In this document: piece after piece, positions 1-10,109 of the stretch
Numbering within the stretch: position 1 is the stretch's first letter
Layout of the letters: each line of letters opens with the position of its first letter
NCBI GenBank assembly: GCA_035524795.1
Contig: DATKOF010000008.1
Span: forward strand, 1 to 55,223
Direction: 5' to 3'
Length of the DNA: 55,223 nt
Source: DATKOF01 sp035524795
GTDB lineage: Bacteria; Pseudomonadota; Gammaproteobacteria; Burkholderiales; SG8-41
Notes under the pieces: model-generated
What the model was told of the DNA's origin: nothing
What the model saw: only the letters and a program-made list of their open reading frames with translations
Database searches by the model: none
Program-made: the position numbers and the translations under genes

Positions 1-345
1 GGTTGCCGCTCCAGCGGTATAAACAAAGGAAGTGCTGTTGACCATATTGCTAATTCCTCCGGCCGTCGATAGCGGAATCCCGCCATTGGCACCTGAGCTA
101 ACGCCGACCGTCGTGCCACTCGCCAGTGTGATGGTAACCGCAGCAGTGTTGCCATTGGCAATATATTTGGCCTGTGCCATGGCCACCGAGGAACTGATTC
201 CGCCGATCAAACCATTCAGTGCTGCAACGCGTGCTTGCGTCGTGTAATTCACATAGGCAGGGATCGCGGTAGCAGCCAGAATGCCGAGGATCGTGATCAC
301 GACGATCAGTTCGATCAAAGTAAAGCCCGCTTGTCTAGTTTTCAT
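1..345 (-). CDS. Type IV pilin, MSHA-like (partial, C-terminus beyond left edge)
   Basis: The first 115 residues are visible. They open with a short basic leader MKTRQAG, then the prepilin peptidase/N-methylation site G|FTLIEL (Phe at position 8, Glu at +5) and a hydrophobic helix typical of type IV pilins. The remainder is Ala/Thr/Ser/Gly-rich, as in MshA-type major pilins. An AAGGAG ribosome site lies 7 nt before the ATG. It is the last visible gene of a minus-strand pilus block (mshE, mshG, pseudopilin, pilin, this gene). By the MSHA gene order (E-G-F-B-A) this would be the mshA-like subunit; that assignment is inference from order. The class (type IV prepilin) is secure, the subunit role is not. 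Confidence 0.88.
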   Translation of the reverse strand, partial: MKTRQAGFTLIELIVVITILGILAATAIPAYVNYTTQARVAALNGLIGGISSSVAMAQAKYIANGNTAAVTITLASGTTVGVSSGANGGIPLSTAGGISNMVNSTSFVYTAGAAT

Positions 346-409
346 GCTCGCTCCTTTTAAAAAACACCTCACGCCCTCAGATACTGCAGATTCCATGCCA
401 GCTTTAGCT

Positions 410-898
410 TCAGCAGCCTGCCGTCAATGGTGTGCCGAACACCGGCGAGTTGCCGGCGGCGGTCGGCGCCTGATAGGTAACACTGCAATTGGTCGAGTCC
501 GACCCGCCCAGCACCTGCAGGGTCAGCGTATCGCCTGCAGCAGCGCCGCCGCCGGTGGTCGCAAACCCTTCCGAATTCGAGATCGTCAATCCTGCGGCCC
601 CGATGATTCCTGCCGCGTCGGCAGTTGGATACTGATTGATCAGCGTGACGTTGATCCCTTCCTCGGGAAGAGTATAGGCAGCTGCCGTACATGGGGCTGC
701 GCCCTGTACCGCCAGACAGGCACCATGTGCAAGCGACGCGGCACCCTTGATCGCGCCCAACGCACCGCTCAATTTGGAAATACGCGCCTGCGTCTGCAGT
801 CCCGCGTAGCGCGGCAGCGCGACCGCCGCCAGAATGCCCAGAATGATGATCACGACGATCAACTCAATTAACGTAAAACCCGTTTGCTCAGCTTTCAT
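410..898 (-). CDS. Type IV pilin, MSHA-like
   Basis: A 162-residue prepilin: leader MKAEQTG, cleavage site G|FTLIEL, hydrophobic N-terminal helix, then a globular domain with four cysteines, two of which (near the C-terminus) could form the disulfide-bonded D-region of type IV pilins. An upstream in-frame ATG at 916 exists, but the start at 898 puts the normal short leader before the cleavage site and has GAGGGC just upstream. It is separated from the following pilin by only 64 nt. The first 30 residues are nearly the same as those of the next pilin, while the C-terminal parts differ. Probably MshB/MshA-like pilus subunit; which one is the major pilin cannot be decided. Confidence 0.88.
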   Translation of the reverse strand: MKAEQTGFTLIELIVVIIILGILAAVALPRYAGLQTQARISKLSGALGAIKGAASLAHGACLAVQGAAPCTAAAYTLPEEGINVTLINQYPTADAAGIIGAAGLTISNSEGFATTGGGAAAGDTLTLQVLGGSDSTNCSVTYQAPTAAGNSPVFGTPLTAGC

Positions 899-986
899 AG
901 CGCCCTCGTTTGTCATTAATCCGTGACATTCTTCACGGATTTTTCTCTAGAAATCCGACGTAACCGACGAAATTTCAAAGCTTTTT

Positions 987-992
987 ATTATA
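987..992 (-). promoter_or_regulatory. Possible -10 box ahead of the pilin gene
   Basis: A perfect TATAAT on the minus strand lies 89 nt before the pilin ATG at 898, inside a 109-nt gap between two pilus genes that otherwise overlap or nearly touch. No convincing -35 box is at the right distance (TTGATC is too close). A 7-bp hairpin (919-925 with 934-940) lies between it and the gene and could act as a partial terminator or attenuator. A separate promoter would let the pilin be made in excess over the assembly machinery, which is usual for pilins. Confidence 0.35.
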
Positions 993-1007
993 CTCTTTAT
1001 CGCCCGA

Positions 1008-1538
1008 TCAAAACCATTTGAAAGTTGTAACCGGAACCACCGTCACGCCGGCCGGAACGCGGGTGCCGCTGACCGGATTGGTTGCGTACTCCAGCACCAC
1101 GCGAAAATGCAACCCTTGATCGGCATTCTGCAAAACCTCGAGATGGGCGCTGCTGCGCGGCAGATAAACCAGTTCATGATCGCGCGAAACGAAGTACCAG
1201 CCGGGCTTGCTCTGCGGCTGGTCTTCTCCGGCATAGTCGGCAGGCGGCTCGGCCAGCCAGCGCATCGGATTCTCCCTTTCCAGCGTGGAAAAATCGCCGC
1301 CCCGATTGGCCGCCATCAATTCGGCCATATGAATGCGCAATCCCATTTTCATCGCTTCGAGTGAACTTTCCATCATCGCCTTTTCCGCGCGCTCCTGCCA
1401 GTACAGCAGGCGATCGATGGCGACCGTCGCCAGCGTGCTGATGATGATAATGACGACGATCAACTCGATCAGCGTGAAACCACGCGCGTGTCGCTCTGCC
1501 CCGGTAATCGGTAATTCAGCGATGTGGGCGGCGGTCAT
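1008..1538 (-). CDS. Type IV pilin-like protein / minor pseudopilin of the MSHA-like block
   Basis: 176 residues with an unusually long leader (about 20 residues) before the cleavage motif G|FTLIEL and a hydrophobic helix of about 20 residues rich in Ile and Val. Downstream there is a soluble domain of about 130 residues with the look of GspG/GspH-type pseudopilins. It overlaps the 3' end of mshG by 4 nt (ATGA), so the two are translationally coupled. Its place directly after mshG is that of mshF in the MSHA order, but I cannot show homology to MshF, so no symbol is given. The following pilin gene is 109 nt away. Confidence 0.8.
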   Translation of the reverse strand: MTAAHIAELPITGAERHARGFTLIELIVVIIIISTLATVAIDRLLYWQERAEKAMMESSLEAMKMGLRIHMAELMAANRGGDFSTLERENPMRWLAEPPADYAGEDQPQSKPGWYFVSRDHELVYLPRSSAHLEVLQNADQGLHFRVVLEYATNPVSGTRVPAGVTVVPVTTFKWF

Positions 1539-2752
1539 TTGTGCAGCATGGCGCGGCCGAGGTCCCAGATCGGCAGGAATACACCAAGCGCAAGGATCAA
1601 TACCAACACGCCCAGCGCAATGATCAGGATCGGCTCGATTTGCGACGACAGCGTTTTCAGCTCGTACTCGACTTCGCGCTGATACATGTCGGCGACTTCC
1701 TGCATCATGTCGTCGATCGCGCCCGACTCCTCTCCGACCGCGATCATCTGCACCACCACCGGCGTGAACACGCCGGACGCGGCCGCGGTGCGCAGCACCG
1801 CCTCACCGCGCTCGACGCCTTCGCGCATTTTTTCGATTTTGCGCGCGATGAAATCGTTGTCCACCGTCTGTGCGACGTTCGACAAGGCCTGGGTCACCGG
1901 CACGCCGCTGCGGCTGGCCAGCGCGAAGCTGCGCGCGAAGCGCGCCAGCGTCGCCTTCAGGACGATCTTGCCGGCGATCGGGATTTTCAGCTTGATCTCG
2001 TCCCATTTGAGCCGGCCGGCCGCGGTGCGCACCCACGCCCGGAAGCCGAACACGGCGACGACGAACCCGCCCAGCATCGCCGGCCACCAGGCAACCATGA
2101 AATTGGAAAATCCGATCAGTACCCGCGTCATCAGCGGCAGTTCGGCGTGAAAGCTGGCGAAGACCTTGGCGAACGCGGGGATCACGAACAGATTGATGAT
2201 GACGATCGCGATGCCCATCGTCGCGACCACGAACAACGGATAGCGGATCGCCGATTTGACCTGTTCACGCATGAATTTTTCGAACTCGAGATGTTCGAAC
2301 ATGCGCAGAAAAACCTCTTCCAGCCGCCCGGTGGTCTCACCGACCCGTATCATGCTGACGTAGAACGGCGTGAAGACTTTGGGCTGACGCGCCAGCGACG
2401 GCGCCAGTTCGCGTCCGCTGTCGAGGCTTTCCCTCACCTCGCGGATGACCGTCGCAAAAGTCTCGTTGACGGTGGATTCCTGCAACCCGGCCAGCGCGCG
2501 CATGATCGGCACACCGGCTTTCAGCAACGTGAACATCTGACGGCTGAACAGCATCAGGTCGAGCTGGGAGACCTTTTCCCGGAACAGCCGCAGGGCGGAC
2601 GATGAGCCCGGCGCGCGCGCCGGCATGATTTCGATCGGCGTGATGCCGAGGCCGAACAGCTGAGTCGCCACTGCCCCGCTGTCGGTGTTTTCCAGCACGC
2701 CCTCGACCAGTTCGCCGCCGCTGTTACGCGCCTTATACGCAAAGTACGGCAT
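1535..2752 (-). CDS. mshG: Type II secretion F family inner-membrane platform protein (MshG-like)
   Basis: 405 residues with the duplicated GspF/PilC layout: a soluble N-terminal region from residue 1 (starting MPYFAYKARN, typical of the family), the first T2SSF domain around residues 70-190, three hydrophobic segments (about 170-195, 215-240 and 375-400), and the second T2SSF domain around 270-390. The motifs MFTLLKAGVPI and the second-repeat RSGVPV are the conserved helix signatures. GspF proteins form the inner-membrane platform on which the assembly ATPase acts. It starts 2 nt after the mshE stop and overlaps the pseudopilin by 4 nt. The MSHA assignment comes from its partner ATPase with MshEN motifs; a PilC or GspF name is the alternative. 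Confidence 0.85.
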   Translation of the reverse strand: MPYFAYKARNSGGELVEGVLENTDSGAVATQLFGLGITPIEIMPARAPGSSSALRLFREKVSQLDLMLFSRQMFTLLKAGVPIMRALAGLQESTVNETFATVIREVRESLDSGRELAPSLARQPKVFTPFYVSMIRVGETTGRLEEVFLRMFEHLEFEKFMREQVKSAIRYPLFVVATMGIAIVIINLFVIPAFAKVFASFHAELPLMTRVLIGFSNFMVAWWPAMLGGFVVAVFGFRAWVRTAAGRLKWDEIKLKIPIAGKIVLKATLARFARSFALASRSGVPVTQALSNVAQTVDNDFIARKIEKMREGVERGEAVLRTAAASGVFTPVVVQMIAVGEESGAIDDMMQEVADMYQREVEYELKTLSSQIEPILIIALGVLVLILALGVFLPIWDLGRAMLHK

Positions 2753-2754
2753 GG

Positions 2755-4458
<1,704 letters not shown>

Positions 4459-4581
4459 AGGCTTGTTGAAACCGTATCAATTGAGCGGTCGTGATCGGAT
4501 TGCGAAGCACGTTGCGTGCCGGCAACCGCGCCGGACGACCGCACGTTAGCGCGTTTCATCCGGCGTGACAAGCAAGCGCGC

Positions 4582-5565
4582 CTAGCGTCGCTCCGGCCGC
4601 GGTTCGCGCGCGAGAAGCTCCTGCACCGCGACACGCGGCGGCGCATTTTCATCCATCACGCGGCACACCGCCTGCGTGATCGGCATCTCGACCGTGAGTT
4701 CGCGCGCCAGCCGGCCGACCACGCGCGCAGTATGCACGCCTTCCGCGACGTGGCCGAGGCTGCCGAGGATCGACGGCAGCGTCATGCCCTGCGCCAGACC
4801 GAGGCCGACGTTGCGGTTGCGCGACAGCTCGCCGGTGCAGGTCAGCACCAGGTCACCGACGCCGGCGAGCCCCATGAAGGTTTCCAGCCGGCCGCCCAGC
4901 TTCAGGCCAAGTCGCGTGATCTCGGCCAGACCGCGCGTGATCAGCGCGGCACGCGCGTTGTAGCCGAGGCCGAGACCGTCGCTGATGCCGGCCGCGATCG
5001 CGATCACGTTCTTGACCGCGCCCGCGACTTCGATGCCGGCGACATCGTCGGCGGAATAAATGCGCAACCGGTCATGGTGAAGTTCGCGCGCGATCCGCGC
5101 CGCGAATTCGAAATTTTCGGATGCCAGCGCCAGCGCGGTCGGCAGCCCCTGCGCGACCTCCTGCGCGAAACTCGGCCCGGACAGCACCGCGCGCGGCAAT
5201 CGCGGCGGCAACTCGCGGCGCGCGATCTGATGCGGCAATTGTGTCGAGGCAGCATCGAAGCCCTTGCACAGCCAGACCACCGGCGTTCCGCGCGCGCCGA
5301 CGTGCGGCAGCACTTCGCCCAGTCCCGCCGTGGTGGTGGCGACCAGCGCCAGTTCGGCATCGGCCAGCGCGGCTTCGATCCGCGGCGTGACCGCAACCGA
5401 CGCCGGCAAGGCAAATCCCGACAGATAGCGCTCGTTGGCGCGCGCCACCGCGATTTCTTCGGCGTGGCGCGCATCGCGCGCCCATAGCGTGATCGCATGG
5501 CGCGGCGCGAGACTGAGAGTGATCGCCGTGCCCCACGCCCCGGCGCCCAGCACGGCCAGCTTCAT
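4582..5565 (-). CDS. gpsA: Glycerol-3-phosphate dehydrogenase [NAD(P)+]
   Basis: 327 residues, normal length. The N-terminal Rossmann motif GAGAWGTA (7-14) and the conserved GPSFAQEV and AVKNVIAIAAGI stretches (the latter holding the catalytic Lys) are present, as is the C-terminal GLAGVGDLVLTC signature. The enzyme reduces dihydroxyacetone phosphate to sn-glycerol 3-phosphate for phospholipid synthesis in the cytosol. Its ATG overlaps the stop of the upstream SH3-domain gene (ATGA). It sits at the end of the yibN-grxC-secB-SH3-gpsA run, an arrangement also known in Escherichia coli except for the SH3 gene. Confidence 0.97.
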   Translation of the reverse strand: MKLAVLGAGAWGTAITLSLAPRHAITLWARDARHAEEIAVARANERYLSGFALPASVAVTPRIEAALADAELALVATTTAGLGEVLPHVGARGTPVVWLCKGFDAASTQLPHQIARRELPPRLPRAVLSGPSFAQEVAQGLPTALALASENFEFAARIARELHHDRLRIYSADDVAGIEVAGAVKNVIAIAAGISDGLGLGYNARAALITRGLAEITRLGLKLGGRLETFMGLAGVGDLVLTCTGELSRNRNVGLGLAQGMTLPSILGSLGHVAEGVHTARVVGRLARELTVEMPITQAVCRVMDENAPPRVAVQELLAREPRPERR

Positions 5566-6008
5566 AAACCCCAGACCTGGTCGACCCGCAGATAGCCGCT
5601 CTGGCCGTCGCGATGCTGCACCCGCACCCAGCCGGTATCGGTCAGTTCCAGCAGTTCGAGCAGCACGCCCTGCTCGGCCTGAAACACCGTCGGCGCGCCG
5701 TCGTCCGGCGCCGCCCTGATGGCGGCCAGCGGAACCTTCACCAGCAGCGTGCGCCTGTCGCCGAGGTCCTGGTTCTCAATCCACGACAGTTCGCCGTCGG
5801 CGGTGCGCACCTTGCTCCAGTGTTCAAGCGGGACGACGATCTCCAGCGGATAGCCGGGGCTCAGCATATAGAGTTTGTTCGCTTTCTCCGAGGGCGCGTC
5901 GTAGAGCACCGCCGGACTGTCGCCGACCGAACGGAATTCGGCGGCGCCGGCCAGCGTCGCCAGCAGCGCGAGCAGCGCGCCGCCGGTCGTGACTGTCGCG
6001 CGCGCCAT
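5562..6008 (-). CDS. Secreted SH3-like domain protein
   Basis: 148 residues with an N-terminal signal peptide (hydrophobic residues 9-20, cleavage after AGAAE or close by). Two bacterial SH3-like units follow: one around residues 28-85 (RSVGDSPAVLYDAPS start, containing the HWSKVRTADGELSWI pattern) and one around 88-146 (IRAAPDDGAP ... TGWVRVQHRDGQSGYL). Such domains commonly bind peptidoglycan or mediate protein contacts in the periplasm; the ligand here is unknown. It lies between secB (4-nt gap) and gpsA (4-nt overlap), so it is expressed with them. Confidence 0.8.
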   Translation of the reverse strand: MARATVTTGGALLALLATLAGAAEFRSVGDSPAVLYDAPSEKANKLYMLSPGYPLEIVVPLEHWSKVRTADGELSWIENQDLGDRRTLLVKVPLAAIRAAPDDGAPTVFQAEQGVLLELLELTDTGWVRVQHRDGQSGYLRVDQVWGL

Positions 6009-6012
6009 CGAA

Positions 6013-6468
6013 TCAGTTTGGTTTCGCGGACGGCTGCGCCGCCTGTTGCTGCTGATAGATCGCTTCGAAACTCATCGGCGCCAGCACCACCGGCGGGAAA
6101 CCGGCGCGCGTGATGACCGCCGACACCGCCTCGCGCGCATAGGGAAACAGCGTGTTGGGACAGGCGACGCCCAGCAGCGGCCCCAGGTCCTGCTGCGACA
6201 CGTTGCGAATCTGGAAGATTCCGGCCTGTGCGGCCTCGACCAGAAACAGCGTCTTGTCCTTGATCTTGGCGGTGACCGTCACTCCCAGCACGACTTCGAA
6301 CAGGCCTTCCTGCGGCAGCGGCCTGGCCTCACTGCGCACGCCGACCTCGACGCTCGGCGCCTCGCGTTCCAGAAAAATCTGCGGGCCATTGGGAACCTCG
6401 ACCGACAGATCTTTCATATAGATTTTTTCAATCGCAAATACCGGTGCTGCCGGTGACGCTTCGCTCAC
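6013..6468 (-). CDS. secB: Protein-export chaperone SecB
   Basis: 151 residues, the usual SecB length. Recognisable family stretches are FAIEKIYMKDLSVEVPN at the start, LPQEGLFEVVLGVTVTAK in the middle, and the CPNTLFPYAREAVSAVITRAGFPP block that precedes the flexible Gln/Ala-rich tail. SecB tetramers hold unfolded preproteins and hand them to SecA for Sec-dependent export. It lies 20 nt downstream of grxC and 4 nt upstream of the SH3 gene in one run. Confidence 0.97.
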   Translation of the reverse strand: MSEASPAAPVFAIEKIYMKDLSVEVPNGPQIFLEREAPSVEVGVRSEARPLPQEGLFEVVLGVTVTAKIKDKTLFLVEAAQAGIFQIRNVSQQDLGPLLGVACPNTLFPYAREAVSAVITRAGFPPVVLAPMSFEAIYQQQQAAQPSAKPN

Positions 6469-6488
6469 GATATACCTCGCTCAGGTTT

Positions 6489-6755
6489 TCAGACGCCCAA
6501 CAATTCCTCAAGTTTGCCGGCATGATGCAACGCCGCCAGCTCCTCGTAGCCGCCGATGTACGTATCGCCGATGTAGATCTGCGGCACAGTGCGCCGGCCG
6601 GTGCGCCGCATCATTTCCGCGCGCGCCGCCGGATCGAGGTCGACGCGGATGCGCACGACATCGCTGATGCCCATCGCCTCCAGCATGCGTTCCGTCATTT
6701 TGCAGAACGGGCAGCCGGCGGTGGTGTACATGGTGACCTCGGCCATTGCCTTCAC
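6489..6755 (-). CDS. grxC: Glutaredoxin 3
   Basis: 88 residues with the dithiol active site CPFC at positions 15-18, the cis-Pro loop TVPQIYIG near 56-63 and the glutathione-binding GGYEEL stretch. It uses glutathione to reduce disulfides in the cytosol. The ATG at 6755 overlaps the yibN stop by 4 nt; a second ATG three codons later would give a more usual N-terminus (MAEVTMYT), and the choice between them is open. Operon neighbour of secB, as in Escherichia coli. Confidence 0.95.
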   Translation of the reverse strand: MKAMAEVTMYTTAGCPFCKMTERMLEAMGISDVVRIRVDLDPAARAEMMRRTGRRTVPQIYIGDTYIGGYEELAALHHAGKLEELLGV

Positions 6756-7189
6756 TTCTGCACCGGCAGATTCGCTTCGCGCCAGGCGCCGATGCCGCCG
6801 TGCAGCACGAATATTTCGTCAAAACCGCTTTTCTTCAGGGCCGCGTAGGCGATGGCTGCCTGCGCATCCCATTGGCAGTTGACCACCACCGGACGCCCCT
6901 TGAACGATTCCAGTTCGCCGGCGCGCTGCTTCAGTTCGCTGAACGGCAAATGCCGCGCGTGGGGAATGTGTCCACCGGTGCGCTCGGCGGTCGCGCGCAC
7001 ATCCAGCACCAGCGCGTCGCGCTGATTGATCAACTGCACCGCCTCGGCCGGGCTCACCTGCGGCGCGGCGCGCACGAACAACCGTTTGCCGAACGACCAC
7101 ACCAGCATGCTGCCGCTGACGACCGCGATGGCAAACACCGGCAGATGCCACGGATCCTTTTTCAGAAACGCCAGAAACGACGGCTCCAC
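6752..7189 (-). CDS. yibN: Membrane-anchored rhodanese-like protein (YibN family)
   Basis: 145 residues with GTG start. That start is chosen because GGAGG lies 7 nt upstream and because sequence before it looks non-coding. One hydrophobic anchor spans residues 16-32, followed by a rhodanese domain (about 45-143) with LVLDVRATAERTGGHIPHA and a C-terminal GGIGAWREANLP motif. The active-site Cys is kept (C105), but the loop reads CQWDAQA rather than the standard CxxGxRS form, so sulfurtransferase activity is doubtful. It is the first gene of the yibN-grxC-secB-SH3-gpsA run and is divergent from gpmI, matching the Escherichia coli arrangement. Confidence 0.87.
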   Translation of the reverse strand: MEPSFLAFLKKDPWHLPVFAIAVVSGSMLVWSFGKRLFVRAAPQVSPAEAVQLINQRDALVLDVRATAERTGGHIPHARHLPFSELKQRAGELESFKGRPVVVNCQWDAQAAIAYAALKKSGFDEIFVLHGGIGAWREANLPVQK

Positions 7190-7370
7190 GCAGCAACCTC
7201 CAAAAAGGCGATGGATTCTATCAGAAGCCTGCCGACAAATTTGCGCCGCATTTCTGCCTGCCCATCCAGATCGCTTTGTTGCGACGCAGAAATAATGTTT
7301 CCGACATTGAATTGGATTAGAATGATTTATGAATCCTGCCGCTCCCGTTAAAGAAAAATACTTATAAATC

Positions 7371-8909
7371 ATGAAAGTAAAACCAGTCTTATTGATCATA
7401 CTCGATGGCTTCGGTTATCGCGAAGCATGCGAGAACAACGCGATCTGCCAAGCGCGCAAACCGCACTGGGATGTTCTCTGGAATACCTATCCGCATACCC
7501 TGATCGATGCCTCCGAAAAATGGGTCGGGCTGCCCCCTGCGCAAATGGGCAACTCCGAGGTCGGACACCTGAACATCGGCGCCGGCCGCATCGTCTATCA
7601 GGAGTACACGCGGATCGAAGCGGCGATCGAAAGCGGCGAATTCCTCGCCAACGCCGCGCTCAAACAGGCGGTGGACACCGCGCGCAACAACCGTTCGGCG
7701 CTGCACATCCTCGGCCTGCTGTCGCCGGGCGGCGTGCACAGCCATGAAACGCAGATCCACGCGATGCTCGAGATGGCGGTCAAGGCGGGCGTCAGCCGGG
7801 TTTACGTGCACGCGTTTCTCGACGGGCGCGACACTCCGCCGCGCAGCGCCGCGGCCTCGCTGAAGCGGCTGCAGGACAGGTGCGCGCAACTCGGCGGCGG
7901 CGGCATCGCCTCGATTATCGGCCGCTATTACGCGATGGACCGCGACCAGCGCTGGGAGCGCGTGCAGACCGCCTACGACCTGATCACGCAGGGCAGCGCG
8001 CCGTATCAGGCCGCTGACGCGTTGACTGCGCTGGAAGCGGCTTACGCGCGCGGCGAGAACGACGAGTTCGTGAAGGCGACCGCGATCGTGGCGCCGGACG
8101 GCGCGCCGGTGCGCATGCACGACGGCGACGCCGTGGTATTCATGAATTTCCGCGCCGACCGCGCGCGCCAGTTGACGCGCGCGCTGACCGAGCCCGGTTT
8201 CAGCGGATTCGAACGCGCCCGTGTTCCGAAGCTCGGCTATTTCTGCACGTTGACCAGTTACAGCGAGGACTTCAAGCTGCCGGTCGCGTTTCCGCCGCAG
8301 GACATCAGCAATAGCTTCGGCGAATACATTTCGAAACTGGGGCTCAGGCAACTGCGCATCGCCGAGACCGAGAAATACGCGCACGTGACCTATTTCTTCA
8401 GCGGCGGCGTCGAAACCCCGTACCCGGGCGAGGACCGTATCCTGGTGCCATCGCCGAAAGTCGCGACCTACGACCTGAAACCTGAAATGAGCGCGTTCGA
8501 GGTTACCGACAAGCTGGTCGCGGCGATCGACAGCCGCCGTTACGACGCGATCATCTGCAATTACGCCAACGGCGACATGGTCGGCCACACCGGCAATCTG
8601 GCGGCGGCGACGCGCGCAATCGAAGCGCTCGACGAATGTCTCGGCCGCGTCGTCGCGGCAATGCAGGAAGCCGGCGGCGAAGTGCTGATCACCGCCGACC
8701 ACGGCAACGCCGAGATGATGTACGACCCCGCCACCCGCCAGCCGCATACCGCGCACACGCTGGATCCAGTGCCGCTGCTCTACATCGGCCGCAAGGCGCG
8801 GATCGCCGGGCACGGCGCGCTGCGCGACGTGGCGCCGACGCTGCTCAGGATGATGGGGCTGACGCAGCCGCCGGAAATGACGGGCCAGCCGCTGATTGAA
8901 TTCGCCTAG
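7371..8909 (+). CDS. gpmI: 2,3-bisphosphoglycerate-independent phosphoglycerate mutase
   Basis: 512 residues, family-typical. The first metal site D12 (IILDGFG) and the phosphorylated Ser S62 in QMGNSEVGHLNIG are present, as are HAFLDGRDTPP, the GRYYAMDRD stretch and the C-terminal metal site motif TADHGNAE. It interconverts 3- and 2-phosphoglycerate in glycolysis using manganese and a phosphoserine intermediate. It is followed by envC with a 14-nt overlap and leads the gpmI-envC-ctpA-moeB run. Confidence 0.97.
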   Translation: MKVKPVLLIILDGFGYREACENNAICQARKPHWDVLWNTYPHTLIDASEKWVGLPPAQMGNSEVGHLNIGAGRIVYQEYTRIEAAIESGEFLANAALKQAVDTARNNRSALHILGLLSPGGVHSHETQIHAMLEMAVKAGVSRVYVHAFLDGRDTPPRSAAASLKRLQDRCAQLGGGGIASIIGRYYAMDRDQRWERVQTAYDLITQGSAPYQAADALTALEAAYARGENDEFVKATAIVAPDGAPVRMHDGDAVVFMNFRADRARQLTRALTEPGFSGFERARVPKLGYFCTLTSYSEDFKLPVAFPPQDISNSFGEYISKLGLRQLRIAETEKYAHVTYFFSGGVETPYPGEDRILVPSPKVATYDLKPEMSAFEVTDKLVAAIDSRRYDAIICNYANGDMVGHTGNLAAATRAIEALDECLGRVVAAMQEAGGEVLITADHGNAEMMYDPATRQPHTAHTLDPVPLLYIGRKARIAGHGALRDVAPTLLRMMGLTQPPEMTGQPLIEFA

Positions 8910-10074
8910 ACTCTTTTTGACTGTCGTTTCCGCGCTGGCGCTGGCCGGCGCCCTGAGCGCCGCGTGCGACGCGGCCGACAAAAACCCGCAGCGCGACCTC
9001 GACCGACTGCGCGTCCGCCTCGAAGCGCTGCAGAAAAAACTCGCCTCTTCCCAGGAATCGAAAAATGAGGCGGCCGACGCGCTGCGCGAATCGGAACACG
9101 CGATTTCCGAAGCCAATCGCCGGCTGCGCGACCTCGGCGAGCAGCAGCGCGCGGTCGACGCGCGGCTCACCGACCTCGGCGCGCAAAGCCGGCGCGTCTC
9201 CGCCGGCATCGAAGCGCGGCAGGCGCAGCTCGCGCGCCTGCTCTATCAGCGCTATACCGGCGCGCAACCCGACGCGCTGAAACTGCTGCTGTCGGGCGAG
9301 GACCCGAACCAGATCGCGCGCGAGCTTTATTACCTCGGCTATCTGTCGCGCGCGCACGCCGACATCATCCGTGGGCTGCGCGTGGATCTCCAGCAGCTCG
9401 ATCAGTTATCGCAGGCGACCCGCCGCCGCAGCGCCGAACTCGACGCAATCCGCACCGAGCAACAGGCGCAGCGTAAGCGGCTGGGATCCGAGCAGCAGGC
9501 CCGCCAGCAGGTGCTGCTGCGGGTATCGCGGCAGATCGAGAAGCAGCGGCGCGAGATTTCGACGCTCAAGCGCAACGAGGAAAGGTTGACCCGGCTGGTC
9601 GAGCAGCTCGGCCAGGTGCTGGAATCGACGCCGCTCAGAAACGATCGGCTTCCCGACGCCGGCCTCAGCGGCATTCCGTTCGCGCAGCTGAAAGGCAAGC
9701 TCAGCCTGCCGGTGCGGGGGGAACTTCGCAACCGCTTCGGCAGTCAACGGGAGGACAGCGGACTGGCGTGGAAAGGCCTGTTCATCGCGGCGCCGGACGG
9801 ACAGGACGTGAGGGCGATTGCGGCCGGCCGCGTGGTGTTCTCAGACTGGCTGCGCGGTTTCGGCAATCTGCTGATCATCGATCACGGCGGCGGCTACATG
9901 AGCCTGTATGCGAACAATGAAGCGCTGCTGAAGCGGGTCGGAGATGCGGTGCGCAGCGGGGAACCGGTGGCCCAGGTTGGCGCCAGCGGCGGCAGCGAGA
10001 AATCCGGTTTATACTTCGAACTGCGGTACCGCGGCAAAGCCTTCGATCCGCTCGATTGGGTAAGTCTCAGATAG
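8896..10074 (+). CDS. envC: Murein hydrolase activator EnvC (degenerate LytM protein)
   Basis: 392 residues from a TTG start that lies within the last codons of gpmI; no ATG is available, and another TTG at 8917 is possible. A signal peptide (hydrophobic residues 7-20) is followed by a long coiled coil (about 30-250, rich in Arg, Gln, Glu and Leu) and a C-terminal LytM/M23-like domain (about 275-392). The zinc ligands of active M23 enzymes are missing: the HxxxD site reads KGLFIA and the HxH site reads LYFEL. EnvC proteins with such degenerate domains activate amidases for daughter-cell separation, and that role is inferred here. Confidence 0.9.
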   Translation: MNSPRLFLTVVSALALAGALSAACDAADKNPQRDLDRLRVRLEALQKKLASSQESKNEAADALRESEHAISEANRRLRDLGEQQRAVDARLTDLGAQSRRVSAGIEARQAQLARLLYQRYTGAQPDALKLLLSGEDPNQIARELYYLGYLSRAHADIIRGLRVDLQQLDQLSQATRRRSAELDAIRTEQQAQRKRLGSEQQARQQVLLRVSRQIEKQRREISTLKRNEERLTRLVEQLGQVLESTPLRNDRLPDAGLSGIPFAQLKGKLSLPVRGELRNRFGSQREDSGLAWKGLFIAAPDGQDVRAIAAGRVVFSDWLRGFGNLLIIDHGGGYMSLYANNEALLKRVGDAVRSGEPVAQVGASGGSEKSGLYFELRYRGKAFDPLDWVSLR

Positions 10075-10109
10075 TCAACATCAACACAGCACAGGAATGG
10101 GAATCTGCA

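Noticed and set aside
919..944. Hairpin with T-run on the plus strand as terminator
   Set aside because: No plus-strand gene ends here; on the minus strand the T-run is missing, so it is mentioned only with the pilin promoter.
7389..9209. A 606-codon open frame on the minus strand opposite gpmI
   Set aside because: It mirrors the gpmI codon pattern in GC-rich DNA, has Arg/Ala/His-rich low-complexity translation and no ribosome site; gpmI is certain on the other strand.
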